Shown here: piece by piece, positions 1-11,870 of the stretch | How the letters are laid out: the number at the start of each line of letters is the position of its first letter | Position numbering within the stretch: position 1 is the stretch's first letter | Assembly: GCA_905250075.1 (NCBI GenBank) | Contig: CAJNOP010000650.1 | Span: 56,820-120,819 of the forward strand | Source: Rotaria sp. Silwood1 | Lineage: Eukaryota > Rotifera > Eurotatoria > Philodinida > Philodinidae | Length of the DNA: 64,000 nucleotides | Direction: 5' to 3' | The notes under the pieces: model-generated | The model's database searches: none | Seen by the model: only the letters and a program-made list of their open reading frames with translations | Told to the model about the DNA's origin: nothing | Made by a program: the position numbers and the translations under genes

Positions 1-282
1 GCAAATTTGATAAATTCAGATGTAAATTTTTCTTCTACTTTGGTATTTGAATTTCTTTTCCAATGGAGAAAAGTTTCTCTAAAGAAAAATTTTCAAGCAA
101 TTTGTAGCCCGTCAAATTCTACATCGATCGATATGATTTTCGATCTTGTATATAATATTTTGATCATGAAATACGATGAAAATAAGGATATACCACGACA
201 ATATTATAAACTTTTGTTCGCTAGAAGAAAACTGCATATCATTCTAAAGTGGCATTTTGCGTTCCAGTCTATGAATCGTTAA
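1..282 (+). CDS. possible 3' end of a gene cut by the window edge
   Basis: The reading frame is open from the left edge to a TAA at 280-282, about 93 codons. I do not recognise the peptide. It contains no clear domain, signal peptide or membrane segment. It could be the last exon of a gene lying to the left, or a chance open frame in AT-rich DNA. Low confidence. Confidence 0.18.
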   Translation, partial: ANLINSDVNFSSTLVFEFLFQWRKVSLKKNFQAICSPSNSTSIDMIFDLVYNILIMKYDENKDIPRQYYKLLFARRKLHIILKWHFAFQSMNR

Positions 283-311
283 TGACCCATGTAGGGCCAC
301 CACTTGATTAT

Positions 312-697
312 GTCCCATGTGAGAATAAACGACAAAAAATCTAATTTTAATCCAATTCTTACTGATTAAAAATCGATTAAAATGACACAACTTTAATCAA
401 GTTTCCTGAATTCAATCCATTTTAATGAGATTTTAATCTGATTTATCAGCGTTTCGGATTGCACGAGTAAGTATGAATTGATGACGTATGTGGAAGTGCA
501 TCAAAGATAGAACTAGTGCTACACTTATCATTTGTCGACGTGAGAAGTTAGGAAAAAGAATTGAAAGGTGGAGTTTCTAAATTAACACTAGAGAGATACG
601 TGTTTTATAGTCGTAGTAATTGAAATCGATGAAAATCAGAAAATCTCAATAAAATTGGATTAAAATCAGAGTTTTCATCGTTTTTTTCTACATGGGA
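312..697. mobile_element. probable inverted-repeat (MITE-like) element, 386 bp
   Basis: The left end (CCCATGT, then AAACGA, then ATTTTAATCCAATT) returns in reverse complement at the right end (AATTGGATTAAAAT, then TCGTTT, then ACATGGG). Internal sequence is full of AATCGATT and GATTAAAATC words in both orientations. There is no coding capacity and no clear target-site duplication. Related GATTAAAAATC words continue at about 850-980. Confidence 0.5.
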
Positions 698-1876
698 TAT
701 TTGAGAACAAAGGTTTATCTCATAAAATGTGTGCTACTTGGACCTGATTTTACTGAAGGTTTTTATGTAGTTTCTTCCTTGGTATATCTATAGAATGGTC
801 ACAAAGTGATGAGTAACCATGTAAAAAAATTCCTCTATAGTAGTTACATAATTGATTAAAAATCAGTTATAATCTTAAGATGAAAATTAATAATTTAAGC
901 AGAAATAATCACAAAAAAAAACAATACAAAATCGGTTGATTTTATTTGCATGATTATAATCGATTTTTAATCGAGTGTTAGCAATTGATGAAAAAGCTTT
1001 TTTTTTAATGCAAACAGTCAAAAAAAAAACGTTTTTGTTACCTGATAGCATGTGTCTTTGTGCATCACATTTATTAAGCCACCGATATAATTTTTTTTGA
1101 AAGGAGAATCGGTCGAGCGTAGACAATAAGAAAGAGAAAGAATAATGACTAGATATAAATACGATATATGACGTGTCGAACAAAGAAAATGTGCGCTGTG
1201 AAAAAAAAGACAACATTCTCTTCAATGGAGGAAAGATTATATGAAATAAAAATCAGTTTGTATGTTTGCTTGCTTGCTTGTATGTTTACTAGCACATGTC
1301 AAGTCACATGTATACATATTTGTGAGGGTTAATGACATTTGTTGAAGAATTTCGGAAGTCGAAGAGTCTGAATCTGTAATCTGTACGAAAGCAAGAAATA
1401 AATAAGAGAGTTCTTTATTGCATCGATTTCCTTCGGAAACAACTATAGTCTGCGAGAGATTTCTCGCTTTATGTACTTAGTATTAGTTAAATGAAGCTAA
1501 ATAATTTATATGAGTTCCCATTTCAATTGCAATGAGGCTGCGATGAAAAGCTTTGCTGACTAAACAAAGTATTTTTGAGAAAGAAGGGATTTTTCTAGAA
1601 AGTTTGAGCGACTTATTTTTTCTTGCAACAAAGAAACTTGAGCCAGTAATCTGTTACACCATTTCTAGAAACCGATTCCAGAACTTGATCTGTCGGCGTC
1701 GAACACCTCCTTGAATTAAATTTTAGAATTACTTATAAATGCCGTAAGATTAGGCTTGGATTAGTACAAAAGTTGCATCAGGTTTTTTACTTCGGGTAGT
1801 ATAACTAATTAGATATTTTCTCTATTCAGGTCTCATCAAATGGTATTTTTCGCTGCTGGATTTCCAGCCAATTATG
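698..1876. other. no gene seen
   Basis: AT-rich sequence with A-runs and short open frames only. None has convincing composition or a domain. I see no RNA gene. Confidence 0.5.
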
Positions 1877-1930
1877 GTGCGAGTGTGCATGGAAAGACAA
1901 CAATTACACCTATACCTACACTCACATCCT
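1877..1930. repeat. degenerate telomere-type hairpin (TGTGGG/CCCACA related)
   Basis: A G-arm (GGTGCGAGTGTGCATGG) is followed by a short A-rich loop and a C-arm of ACACC, TACAC and CACATCC words. It has the same design as the better preserved copies at 21283, 28851, 45631 and 55482, but is more decayed. Confidence 0.45.
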
Positions 1931-2189
1931 AAGTAATATTTGTAAACCTGATCTTAAAATCAATAAACTAATGTATGTTTGAGAGAAAATGCTTTGCTCA
2001 ATCTAAAGAGCTATCAATCACGAAATCGAAAGTGTAAATATGGGCGCAGATGTATTTATTGTTTTCTCATGCTCACACAGACCCTATCAAACCTATACAT
2101 AGTTTTGAAATAATGAAGTGTGTGACAATATTCAAGACCACAAAATACTGAGAATTTGATCCATAACAGTAGATATTGAGATCAGACTA

Positions 2190-3065
2190 CCTAGTGAAAA
2201 ATATTTCTAAAAATAACGGAAGAGAACGCACTCAGAAAAATGTAGAGACTTGTCTTTTACATGAAAAATGTGTTCTGCAGCTTAGCGAACGTTTTCACAA
2301 ACAAAAAGAAAAGTTCTGAGTCTAGAGGAACTCATTCTTTACTGTTCCACACTAGTACGGGATGTTTTCTTCTCAGTTCAAAAATCGTTCTCTATCTGGA
2401 TAGAAAGCGTCCTGAACTGTTACATGAGCCAATAGAACGTGTCTCTGCCCATTCTATTTCGAAACAGTCAAGATAGGATTCCATCGAAATGAGACCGTAT
2501 TTTTAACATTCTCTTGAGAAACACCTGAGAATGGATTCTTTTGACTGATGGACGCTTTCATCAAAATTTAACGTCACTTTTGATTCAAAAATGACAGCTC
2601 TGAAGTACGACACCCTGAAACTGATGCCAAAAATGGTGGAACTTTCAATTCGTTATACTTTACAACTGGCAGTTCTGATTCCAAATTTTTTTTTTAATAA
2701 CAGTTTCAGCTACGAAAAATTAGAGCATGCCATTGGATAGAGCTCGTCGAGTTGCACTGGAATCGATCTTTCAAAAAATATATCTGAACTTCTCTTCGAG
2801 AACTCTTATAGTGAATCTAAATTCAGTCAGTAACGACCAAGCATGCGTTCCAAAAAAAAAGCTAGCTTTTTTGAGAAAAGAAAACGTTCCAAAAAAGTTG
2901 GAACAGTTAAGAATGCATTCCAAAAAACATGGAATGTTTTCTTAATGGTTCCATTTTGGAACGCTTTCCACTTTTGTTGGAACGTCTTCTTTTCTTAAAA
3001 AAAGGGCTTTTAATTTTACGAAACGCGTTCTTTCCCGTTTTTTGAAGCAAATATTTTTCACTAGG
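2190..3065. mobile_element. non-autonomous TIR element (876 bp) at a TA dinucleotide
   Basis: The ends are inverted copies: the left begins CCTAGTGAAAAATATTT, and the right ends with its exact complement AAATATTTTTCACTAGG. Similarity continues inward (ACGGAAGAGAACGC against ACGGGAAAGAACGC). Both ends abut TA (2188-2189 and 3066-3067), as expected for a TA target duplication. The interior carries a cluster of small GTTCC/GGAAC stem-loop words at about 2840-2990. It holds only short open frames and no transposase. Confidence 0.72.
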
Positions 3066-3919
3066 TATTAGATTCGAGATCAGTTCGAGAGTTTGTCCAT
3101 GGGACAGATCTCAAAAAGTAGAGATATGTATAGATAAAATCTGAGTTCAATCAAACCGAGCTATAAGAGTCGAAATAGAAAATGGATGATCACCGGAATC
3201 GGTTTAGGAAATTATGTTTATCTCCAACAATTATTCGTGCACGAAAGAGAGGGATCGCAAACAGTAATAAAATTGATTACGTATAAAAAAACCGACAGTA
3301 CACTATGTAGTCAGGATGAAAAGTGGGTCCTCAGTGCCTCAAGCGAGAATTCGGAATTTCTTGTGAAACATCAGACGCTAAAACAGGATTTTCACTTCTT
3401 GAAAAAAGGTATGCTATGCAGTTGCAACTGCAACACTTTTCGATCACAATCAAAAACTAGAAAAATAACAGTAGCATAGATAAGCAACTCTAGTAGTTTT
3501 CTTGTAATATTATTTCTTTTCTTTTGTGACGAAGGGAGAGAGAAAAGTTGGAGGCAGTTATATTTGTCTTCCGATGTGCTCTGAACTCATCGAAACTGCA
3601 GCTAGAAAGAAGAAAATTACAAAAAAAAAACTGCTCATAGTTCTCTTAACAATTCTAACCATCCCAAAGAAATTACATAACGTAGCGCGATTGACTATGT
3701 GAATGTGAAGATGAGAAATTAAGAATGATAAGAAGACACTGACCTTCATACCCAATATACATCAAACATCAGACGCACCCTCGTGCCCATATTTTCTCAC
3801 TGTGCATATATATATATATATGTCGTTGTCAGCATTCGAGATCTTTTTTTTTTATTACTTTGCTTGAATCACACATTTTCGTATGAAACACATTTATTAA
3901 ATCAACTCTTTTATCTTTA
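3066..3919. other. no gene seen; small TA microsatellite
   Basis: A (TA)n run sits at about 3805-3822, just downstream of the receptor gene's stop. An open frame of 97 codons at 3186-3479 has no recognisable features and I do not support it as a gene. Confidence 0.45.
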
Positions 3920-4918
3920 TCAACATATGATCTTTCGAGTTGCTCTACGTAAAACATCTAAAAGTGTTTTTCGAAATATGGTTCCACCAGCTAATGTGTA
4001 AATATAGAACGGCATTCCATTAGTTACATAGGTAAGTAAAAGAAACAAGTTAAAAACAAAATTGTTAATGGCGCTCTGTAATGGTGTTCTTGATTCATTT
4101 CTCGTACTGTTTGCGTAGATGTTTTGGATCGCCTGTGGTAATGAAAACAATGTGAGAAGAATAACTTGAATCAGTAGCATATAAAGCAAATGTTTATCAG
4201 TTTTTTTCCAACGTTGTTGTTGTCCATTTATTGTCATTTCTTGCACCATTAATGAAATACTCATAGGTTGTATACGACGTTGAGCACTATGACGTATATT
4301 TAAAATGGTCATCAAACCAAAAATAAACATAAGCAAAGAAGGAATGAGAATGCTAACTACAGTAAATGTGAAATCAATTAATAGACGGCACCATATTGTT
4401 TTTCCATAACATTTCAATGGAGCATTGCTGAGATTGGCTTCATAACAATAGAATATTTGTGCATAGACAAGGCTTGATAGAAACACAATGAGAAGTGTGC
4501 CACGTTGAGCATTCTTCAATGTACTCATGTAACGACGATTGGCATCAATACATGATGCCAACCATCTGTCAAGCGTTGCCAACATGATCAGCCACGAAGC
4601 AATCGTTCTCGAAACAAATAGAACAAAGATTCGAAATTTACAGAGCCATGGAACTGTGTCTGTTAAATCTGCTGACCAACCAGCCATTAAACGAACGGCA
4701 ACACCAGAAATGAGAGTAATCAAACTGATAATTGATGATACAAGAAAAAGCCAGGAACATGGATTTTTACGAAGAGATTTTTGAGATAAAACAAGACAAT
4801 TGAAAATATTACCTACAGTACCAAAAAGAAGAATGATAATCGATAAATAACGATTGATATGAGCTGAGATCAAATTCAAGTTTAGAATGAGATTTGCATC
4901 AGATGAGTTTAATGACAT
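3920..4918 (-). CDS. rhodopsin-like G-protein coupled receptor (7TM), single exon
   Basis: A 332-residue protein with seven hydrophobic segments at about 24-46, 55-78, 95-117, 140-157, 181-206, 243-268 and 284-310. Class A landmarks are visible: GN in TM1 (36-37), a TM3 cysteine (C93) with loop cysteines C158/C170 as possible disulfide partners, DRW (117-119) in place of DRY after TM3, and an NxxPFY motif (300-305) replacing NPxxY in TM7. Several N-glycosylation sequons lie in the N-terminus and last outer loop. It should act at the plasma membrane as a neuropeptide-type receptor; the ligand cannot be read from sequence. The start is the first in-frame ATG and the gene has no intron. Bdelloid genomes carry large expansions of such intronless receptors. 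Confidence in the class is high, in the ligand nil. Confidence 0.88.
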   Translation of the reverse strand: MSLNSSDANLILNLNLISAHINRYLSIIILLFGTVGNIFNCLVLSQKSLRKNPCSWLFLVSSIISLITLISGVAVRLMAGWSADLTDTVPWLCKFRIFVLFVSRTIASWLIMLATLDRWLASCIDANRRYMSTLKNAQRGTLLIVFLSSLVYAQIFYCYEANLSNAPLKCYGKTIWCRLLIDFTFTVVSILIPSLLMFIFGLMTILNIRHSAQRRIQPMSISLMVQEMTINGQQQRWKKTDKHLLYMLLIQVILLTLFSLPQAIQNIYANSTRNESRTPLQSAINNFVFNLFLLLTYVTNGMPFYIYTLAGGTIFRKTLLDVLRRATRKIIC

Positions 4919-7089
4919 TTTGATACCTAATCAATAGAGAAAATAATAAATTTAGTAATTGTATATAAGGGAATGCTTTGAAAATCTAACAAATGCACTT
5001 GTGCACAAGTGACAACTTCCAAAAAATTCTATTCAATTCAATTATTTGACGAAAAAATTTGAAGTGGTTAAAATAAATTTATTTTTAATGCGGTACAGTC
5101 AGAAGAAATGTCCTTTTTATCTAATACTCACCAGAATTCTTCTAAGTAAAACATACTTTCACAAAGAACAAACTTTGGAAAGAATATATGTTGAAGTCTG
5201 AGACACTGTATCAGCTTCTCTCAAGTGTAGGATTATCCTTTGAAATAAAAATAAAGATATTGGTAGATGAGGTTTTGAAAACTAAATAAGCAATCTGAAG
5301 TGCGACTATAAATGTACCGACAGAATTTTTATAATTTACATTTATGTACATATGATAAATTCGTATGAAACTTGGCTTACTTGAGTTATAGTTAAATCAG
5401 CAATTAAATCATGAAAATCGAGGATATACGATCATGTTAAAGTAAAGTTTTAAGAAAAGAGAGAGACGTCGAACGAGTAAGTTGGCCAAAAATTCGACCA
5501 ATCTAAATTGAACGTGAGCATTGATGATGTTAAACAAGTATAAACTGTAATTCAATCGATTTATATACAAAAATAATACTTAAGAAAAAAAAAACCAGTA
5601 AACTATATTTATAACTATAGCTCATAGTTAATATTTATTCGACAAAATGAGAATACTATTGTCGAGCATGTTTTCCTTTTCAATGATTCAACATATTTTA
5701 AAATACTATATTATATGAACGTCATTGATGCTTTCAATAAAAACAAATGAGACTCTTTTTGAAATTTATTTATGTATTAGAAAACTCCACTTACGAGTAT
5801 TTCTCAATAAGATAAAATGATTATGATATCTTTAGAAAAACAAAAAATCATGATTTTTCACTATTGTAGATCAAAAGTGCGTGAAATACAGACATTTTGA
5901 AAGAGACTGATTTATCTACTGCAGCGGTAGTAATCAGATTATTTCAACCATTTATGAAAAGAGAATCTTTCATGCTTATTTTCACAATTTTTAAAGTGAT
6001 GAAAAATTACTGTCTAGATTTTCGTTTCGTAAGAATGTTGATAAATATCTAGGAATTTCTCAATGAGAAAAGCTGAGGATGTTAACGGATCAAGCATTCC
6101 GTATAGATTGAAAGCAACAAGAAAAACCCTTAAAAAAATGACTTCTACGTCAATAAATAAAAAGAACTATCTTATCGCATTACATGTATTCTTAACAATT
6201 TCTCTGCAAAGACTACAGTATTTTTTATTGTGGAAAATGCAGAGTAGATTTTTTTCTCAATACTTAACTATTATATTATCCTAAAGGATTATTTTCAAAT
6301 ATAAAAGTCTAATTATCAAATACAATCCAGTAGAAACGACATGAGTATTCGTTCACTTTTTAGTAACAAAGAGTATCAAGCATTCTCTTACAAACACATC
6401 CTCCAGTAGATTACTGGTGTCGATGTGCGGATACACTCATCAATGGAGATCATAGCATCATAATGCAATTCAGCGTAACGTCTGGATGAAATGAACGGTC
6501 TTTTTCTTTACCGGTACGCCCTCTGTTCTTTTGCTATTTTCATTTTTCATTTTTCTACTGTGTTGATTAAGAACACACTGGATTTGTGTTATTATGAATT
6601 AATTTTAATCGACAATAATCATTGGTGCGTAATGATTGAAATTATGGGGCGTCTATGTAATACTAAGATTTTCTGTCGGTTTTACTGGATAACCAAACGG
6701 CTATTGCAACTATTTTATCAATTTTATTGATTTCTTAGAATTTCTAACCTTGTATTTATACATTTTATAATAAATTTCATTTAAAACTATGAAGAAAAAA
6801 ATTGTAGTGACGAAATATGGATTCTTATGCTTATTCAATAACTCTTGTCGTTATTATCATTAATAGCTTCGTCGTCTTGACTACATGCGGCGTATAGATG
6901 AATATTGAACCGTAGACTAAAACCTAGAGAAACTAAGTAGTCACAATCATTAATTGATGTTACAGTTGACATGAGAATTGAGCTGAATTTAGAATATGTG
7001 AATTAATTAAAACCACTAACTGATCTAGATAAACGTTTATACAATCAAGTCACATTAAACACAATAAGTAAAAAATTTATGTTTATGAG
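4919..7089. other. gene-poor stretch, nothing supported
   Basis: AT-rich DNA with short open frames (for example 6063-6284 and 6491-6730) that lack domains, splice context or biased composition. I see no RNA gene. Confidence 0.45.
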
Positions 7090-7328
7090 TGTCGGTCTAG
7101 CATTCGTATTAAGACTATAAAGTTAACTTAATGCGCTCGTATTGGAATTAAAATATTAATTTAATACATTAGTATTAGTATTAGAAAAGTATTAGCCTAA
7201 TGCTAATGCCATAGTATTAAATTAATATCTTAATTCTGACACAAGAGCATTAAGTTAACTTATTAATTCTAATACAAAAATATGAAAATTTGCACTATAA
7301 ATAATGCAATACTAATGCTAAACCGACA
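7090..7328. mobile_element. palindromic MITE, 239 bp
   Basis: The left end TGTCGGTCTAGCATTCGTAT pairs with the right end (reverse complement TGTCGGTTTAGCATTAGTAT). Inner blocks TTAACTTAATG and AATATTAATTTAATAC are also mirrored, so most of the element can fold into one long stem. There is no coding capacity. No certain target duplication is visible. Confidence 0.72.
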
Positions 7329-8290
7329 TTCTTATTTACCTTTTTTTTTCTCAGATTTTTTTCTTTTACTGATAAGAAAAAACAAATGATTCTTATAGTG
7401 TAAACATTTTAGTTTTCCTAGATGCTCAATGTCATCTAGTGTTAATTAGAAATAGAGATCGAGCGTTTCTTTTTCTTTTTAGCTATTCTAGGGTTCTCTG
7501 TATATTTTCATTAGTTGAAGTTGATTGTAGCCGCTTTTTTATTTGATAAGATAGTTTGTCATCTCTTTTGTTTCTATTTTTCATTACATCAATATGAACA
7601 CCAAAACCAATACAAATAAAAAGTTAATTGGTATGTTATCAAAAACGTCTTATGCAAAACTTATTAAAAACGATTAGCCCTCATAAAACTTCACTTTCAA
7701 TTTCATAAGGACTTACAATCACACATTATGCTCTAATATCATTATTATGAGACATAAATGAGTTGCTATGCACTACCTTTTTTTTTAAAATCGTCTGCAT
7801 CAACGCATTACTCGTGTGGATAAATGCATTATAAAAATTTTTTTTCAAAAACTTTCATTAATTATTCAATGTCATCATGTCTCCGAGATGAAAAAAATAC
7901 ATCTAATAACTACTTATTCAATATCTTCATGCGCCAGAAATGAAAAAGGATATTGTCGAAATATAAATTCTATTGAACAAAATAAATATAGCCAACTTAT
8001 TATTGTTTTTATATAGAATAACAATCTAAACACATCTCTGTTATCAAGTAAACTGCAAAATACAGTTAAATTATATTTTACCACGCAAAAGTAATTACTG
8101 CAGGACTTCGCTGGATTTCGTGACCTATCTTGAACCAGAATTCTATATAGATATATATGTCCATACATTGGTTACATTTCTTGAGGAGCGTACATAGTAT
8201 TCAAAGATATTCTGGTCTCTAAGATAAATTTATACAAATCTTGGTTTTAAACTCAATTTAATATAGTTATAGATGCTCCTGAATTTTTTA

Positions 8291-9280
8291 TAATTAATAG
8301 CTTTCATCGTTACTTTTTTATACTTAAAAATGATCCTTTTTTTTTAGATCTCGGACGTGACATTTCAATGTGTTCAACTCTATGACACAGAATAATTGAA
8401 TATCAAGATGAAAATTTCTCAAATATTGCATACTACTGAGTTTTACATACTGTAACCAAAGTAACTTTCGGAGCAGAAGAGACTCCTATGCCAACTCACA
8501 GTATTGTCTTTTAAAATAGTCAATTGTCCTTTTTGAAGAAGCCAGTATATTGACGAGATTTGAAAAATGCTTAACGACCCGATTAAAAATTTTTATGTAT
8601 TGATAATCAGCAGAGCATCCCTGATGAACTGTTATACATAATTCCGTTACAAACAGGAAATGCTGTTTGGTCTCCAGATTATTGGAGCAAGGTGTAGGAA
8701 GTACGGAAATATGGTTGCAGGAAAATTTTTTGTTATTTTAATTATTTTATTTTCAAATTTGTATTCCGAGTAATTAGCTTTGCTCAATGCATGACATTCT
8801 ATACGCATCCATGAACGTCTCATGTTCAATTCAAAATTAAATTTTTTCTTATATCTTTGAACCCCCTAGAGAGATTTAGAAGCAAAAAAAGATACTTTTC
8901 CATTTATGAACAAGTTATTTATATCAATTCATCATGGATGCTCTGCTGGTTATTAATGCATAAAAATTTTTAATAGCGTCGTTGAGCAATTTTCAAATCT
9001 TGTCAATATACTAGCTCCTTCATACAGGACAATCGGGTATTTTAAGAAACAATATTATAAGTTAGCTATGAGTTCCTGCTGTTCCGAAAGTTGCTATGTC
9101 CACACCGTGTGAAGCTCGATAGTGTGCAATTTTTTGAGAAAGTTTCATGTTGATATTCAATTATTTTGTGTCACAGAGTTGAACACATTCGAATTTCATA
9201 TAGTCAATAAATGACCTAAATCTTAAAAGAAAAAACTATTTTTAGATATGAAAAAAGCAACGATGAAAACTATTGATTAC
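8291..9280. mobile_element. large foldback element, about 990 bp
   Basis: The left arm (about 8291-8640) and right arm (about 8920-9280) are diverged reverse complements. Shared blocks include CTTTCATCGTTACTTTTTT, TGTGTTCAACTCT, ACAGAATAATTGAATATCAA, AACTTTCGGA, AGTATATTGAC and AGCAGAGCATCC. The outer ends TAATTAATAG and CTATTGATTA mirror each other. The centre (8650-8910) has no recognisable gene. The diverged arms suggest an old insertion. No target duplication could be defined. Confidence 0.75.
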
Positions 9281-11870
9281 AGAAGCGAAGTCTGAACTTC
9301 AACAACATAGAGCAGAGAATTTTTCATATTAATTATGAGTAAGAAAAAACAATTCAATATCAAACTATGTCAAAAGAGCTCTTACACCATACTTTTTTCT
9401 AAAGTCTGAAGAAAAACTTTTCTCAAGAAACCAAAGAGACTTTATCGATTTTCATACTCAAGAACGTTTCTCAGTAATTCTTCAACAATAAATCAAATGT
9501 TTTATACGTGTTTTAGTCTTGATAGAAACCACTATTTTGTATGAGAAAAATACGACATATAGAAAAATCCATTATGCAGTATAGACAGAAGGAAAATTGA
9601 GTTACATAGTATTTTGAAAGTATTTCATAATGCAGATGACCTATTTTGCCAAATTAATGAAGAACTTGTAAAGCTCTAATCTCAAAATAGAACACACAAT
9701 AATTTATGATACCTTACTTGAAAAGAGTGATAGCAACTTTTCTTGTTTCTATAATGTTATAACTTAAAACGTGATCTTTTATAGAGAAAAAGAAAAGTTT
9801 TATGCAAGAGATACGTTTGAAGAGAACAGAAGTTGCAACACTTTTGTCGAATGACGTGCTGCACTTCTCTCCTACTCAACATTAGTCTAATAACATTTTT
9901 GTTCAATGATTTTTAAATGTCACTCTTTGCTTTTTGACCAGACATAGAATGAACTCCCTACAGTATTTCTGAGAGAAGAACCATGGACTGAGAATTCGGC
10001 AATTACCTTTGAATTGCAGATGTTTAACAATAAACAAGGTTTTTTTGTTGATACATTAATGATATATTCTTTTACATCATTATAGAACAATATTCCAAAC
10101 TCAATTCAATTCTAAACGGACGTACCACATGCATATAAAAAGCTGTACTGTGGTTATTTTTCAAACGAGAACATGATTTATCTAGACTTGTTCTCTAATG
10201 CTTTCATATTCTTGACTTAAGAAGTATGACTGCATTCAGTCGTAAATCTAAGAAAATAAGTTTTCCAACACATAATAAATTTACAATCTGACAGTGAATC
10301 CAAAAATGATCTCAAATTCAAGGTTGAGAAGTGATTTGTTTAATCATTTCTTTTCAAACAAGTTTTTATTATGTTAACATCATACTTTGATGTTTACTAG
10401 AAAACATGATAGATAATAGTATTTCAAATTTAGATATTCGACATAAATGACAAGGAATTTATACAGCTAAATAACATCTCTAGTGCCTATCAAGTTCAGA
10501 AGTGCTGCTGTCGACATTTGTGTTAAATGAAAGTTATTCAATGTTATTAACTTCTTCTATATTAATATGACTATCATTATCTTTATCGTTCTTTGGTCAA
10601 CAACTTCTCAATAATGCTTTACATGCTTGATAAGATGTATAGTTTTCTTTGCAAAGGATCATCATTGATAAGCAGTCTCAGCATCTATGAATAATTAGAT
10701 TTCGTTTGCTAGTTATTTCACTTGATAGTTTTTATGCTCAACATCATCGTTATGGAACATTCAGTTTGTAAATCAAGGTCTATTTCTTTTATGACTACGC
10801 AAATACGAGTAATAAACTAAATTGCTATTGGCAAACGACAACTACTAAGTATAAATAAATATTCAAACAAGAAAAATAGAAGAAATACGCAACTGTAATA
10901 TTAAAAAAAAAATCAAAATAAGACTAGTGTTACAAGTGTACAAAACGAGTTGTTATTTCTACTTCTTAATAACTGTCGTCTTCTGATATTGAGTTAATTC
11001 TGACACACTGTGGTCTTGGTATGACCATAACCTTAACACGTAAAAATTGTCATTTATTGCATACAAAACATAAAAAAAGAGCAAGCCATATCAAAACTGA
11101 AAACAAAAACCCAAATTTCAACCGAAACTTGAGATTAAATGATTATAGATTTCAGAGAATTAAATTGAACAATCAAATCATAATTGTCAAGTTTTCTTAA
11201 GGAAAAAGAGGTGAATTTGTAATTGATTTAAAGTATATTCTACCATGATTAGATAGGTAACAGGTCAACAGTTGAATTGTCTGTATGTGAAAGGTTTTAG
11301 ATCAAAATTCAAAAGGACAAGTATTGCTAACACTTGCGATCCTTTCCTTCAGAGTCTGGAGAAACTATGAAGTATCTATAGGCAAAAAAGTTTCTTGAAG
11401 TAAGAAGATGGGAATGTGACTGAGGCTGTTATCATGCGATGACAAATTTCTCTCTAATATTCATATAATGTGACATGGGTAAGTTGAAATATAAGTACAA
11501 TTAATAAATTTAACTGTTTAGAAAATAAACTCTAGTAATTTTCTTATTCAGAAATCGTTGAATTGAAAATTAGTCTATTAATCTCATGATCATCACATTC
11601 ATAAATCTCCATAGAAAGGGAATAGTGCACGTTAACCCCAGCCCTATGTTTCCAAATACTACCAAAAGATTTAATTATATTCAGTCAAAAGAATAAACAA
11701 ATGGTTTTTAATCTAGTTTGATCCAATAATTTTCATGTATTCATTATGATTATAAATTTCTGTATTATTTTAATTGAATGAAAAGAAAAATTTATTCGCT
11801 ATCTTAGAAACAATACCAATAAACAAATAATTTTTATCAACATTACAAAAACATTTTTATTTTTTAATAC
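9281..11870. other. gene-poor stretch, nothing supported
   Basis: No open frame of note on either strand and no recognisable RNA or repeat. This is the emptiest part of the window. The terminal portion is presumably the 3' flank of the minus-strand kinase gene. Confidence 0.45.

Noticed and set aside
887-1225. A 112-codon minus-strand frame
   Set aside because: Phe/Ser/Lys-rich translation of A- and T-runs, with no domain and no splice context.
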